A stretch of DNA of 6,309 nt from an uncultured Streptococcus sp. GTDB taxonomy: Bacteria > Bacillota > Bacilli > Lactobacillales > Streptococcaceae. Under the pieces are notes generated by a model. The model did not search any database. It was not told where the DNA came from and saw only the letters and a program-made list of their open reading frames with translations. Within the stretch, counting starts at the first letter, position 1, and each line of letters starts with the position of its first letter. The DNA lies in NCBI GenBank assembly GCA_916048115.1, contig CAJZGQ010000064.1:1-6309 (forward strand), read 5' to 3'. A program made the position numbers and the translations under genes. Below, piece after piece: positions 5,369 through 6,309 of the stretch.

Positions 5369-6309
5369 TCTACATTCTCCTTTTCAATAGTTACTTCGTT
5401 TTCAATAGTCTCAATCAGTTGTTGACGAATACTCATCAAATCTTGACCCTCAATTTGAGAGGCTGCCGAATTGAAATGACCTCCTCCGCCAAGCTGTTCC
5501 ATGATACGCTGTACATTGACTTTGCTTCGACTTCGTGCAGAAATCGAGACAGTCCCACTTTGATTGCAAGCAATGACAAAGGTTGCTTCCACCTCAGACA
5601 TGGCTAGCATACTATCAGCAGCCTTACTAATAGTTACTGAATCATAGGCTTTAGTCGTATTAGCACAAGCTACGATGATATGTGGCAAAATATTTTCACC
5701 AGTCAAGATCAGTTCGTTCACTTCGCGGTACTCGTCAAACTGAATCGCAGAGATCTCCTGGATAGCTACACTATCACTACCTCTTGAGCGAAGGTAACTC
5801 GCCACATCAAAGGTCCGACTTGTAACACGTGTGGAGAAGTTCTTAGTATCCAGCATGATTCCAGCCATCAAAACACTAGCTTGAATCTTCGTCAATCGAT
5901 TTTTCTTCGACTTCTGGAACTGAATCAGTTCACTAACCAATTCGCTCGCACTACTTGCTCCACTTTCAATATAGGTGATCAGAACATTTTCAGGGAAATC
6001 ATCATCCCGACGGTGATGGTCAATGACAATAATCTGTTGAAATTCCTGATAAAACTCTTTAGAAAGGGTCAAGGCTGTCTTAGAATGGTCCACCATAATT
6101 AACAAAGAGCGATCCGTCACCATTTGCATGGCTTCCTCTAGGGGAAGGATTTTCGTTACCTGCTCTTCTTCTAGTTTCGCAATTGCTCTTGAAATATCAC
6201 TAGCCATTGCATGCGGGTCATAGACCACATAAGAGGAAGCTAAAATATTGCTAGAGAAAAACTGCATTCCCACAGACGCTCCTAAAGCATCCATATCCAA
6301 GTTTCTATG
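5365..6309 (-). CDS. gdpP: Cyclic-di-AMP phosphodiesterase GdpP (C-terminal DHH/DHHA1 part, cut by right edge)
   Basis: GdpP is a membrane phosphodiesterase that hydrolyses c-di-AMP to pApA and thereby controls osmotic balance, cell-wall stress and beta-lactam tolerance. The window holds the last 314 residues and the frame is open to the right edge. The visible fragment starts at [10 protein letters not shown], the first metal-binding motif of the DHH domain (aspartates at fragment positions 5 and 7). VDHSK (fragment 73-77), the diagnostic DHH in [10 protein letters not shown] (95-104) and the metal aspartate near 154 in MLDTKNF follow. [10 protein letters not shown] of the DHHA1 domain lies at about 274-283. 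The transmembrane, PAS and degenerate GGDEF regions of the usual roughly 650-residue protein lie outside. An in-frame TTG at 6300 is only an internal leucine codon. The stop overlaps the rplI start by 4 bp. All visible catalytic motifs are intact. Confidence 0.96.
   Translation of the reverse strand, partial: HRNLDMDALGASVGMQFFSSNILASSYVVYDPHAMASDISRAIAKLEEEQVTKILPLEEAMQMVTDRSLLIMVDHSKTALTLSKEFYQEFQQIIVIDHHRRDDDFPENVLITYIESGASSASELVSELIQFQKSKKNRLTKIQASVLMAGIMLDTKNFSTRVTSRTFDVASYLRSRGSDSVAIQEISAIQFDEYREVNELILTGENILPHIIVACANTTKAYDSVTISKAADSMLAMSEVEATFVIACNQSGTVSISARSRSKVNVQRIMEQLGGGGHFNSAASQIEGQDLMSIRQQLIETIENEVTIEKENVE

Noticed and set aside
5365..6300. A complete 311-residue DHH protein starting near 6300
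   Set aside because: The frame continues to the right edge with HRN directly before LDMDALG, the first DHH motif, so this is an internal part of a longer GdpP, not a standalone protein.

Overview
The window looks like chromosomal DNA of a Streptococcus, probably from the mitis/sanguinis part of the genus. The basis is moderately low GC, streptococcal-type S4, L9, DnaB and Veg proteins, and a veg-dnaB-rplI-gdpP order known from streptococci. The species cannot be fixed from the sequence alone. Every real gene lies on the minus strand, so transcription runs from the right edge to the left edge.

Right block (about 3259-6309): the C-terminal half of gdpP (c-di-AMP phosphodiesterase, cut by the window edge), rplI (ribosomal protein L9), dnaB (replicative helicase) and a veg-family gene. 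They are packed tightly, with a 4-bp overlap, a 24-nt gap and a 1-nt gap, which fits a single housekeeping operon reading through.

Middle block (514-3254): a promoter, a clear TPP riboswitch with a rho-independent terminator, and a three-gene ABC importer: permease, THI5/NMT1-like lipoprotein and ATPase. Riboswitch and binding protein together point to uptake of a thiamin pyrimidine precursor (a ThiXYZ-type system), shut off when thiamin pyrophosphate is plentiful. The permease start is ATG at 3048, not the in-frame GTG at 3066, because that GTG would place the Shine-Dalgarno sequence inside the gene.

Left block (1-497): the first half of rpsD (ribosomal protein S4, cut by the left edge), with its own strong promoter and a leader of about 150 nt. 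The leader can fold into a 9-bp helix and, separately, a hairpin that covers part of the ribosome binding site. This is what one would expect of autogenous control by S4, though the control itself is inferred.

No stretch longer than about 210 bases lacks a gene. The two long intergenic regions (309-513 and 3049-3258) are both filled by regulatory elements. No mobile element, CRISPR array, tRNA, rRNA or phage gene was seen. The region is mostly ordinary core genome; the points most worth a second look are the rpsD leader and the riboswitch platform.
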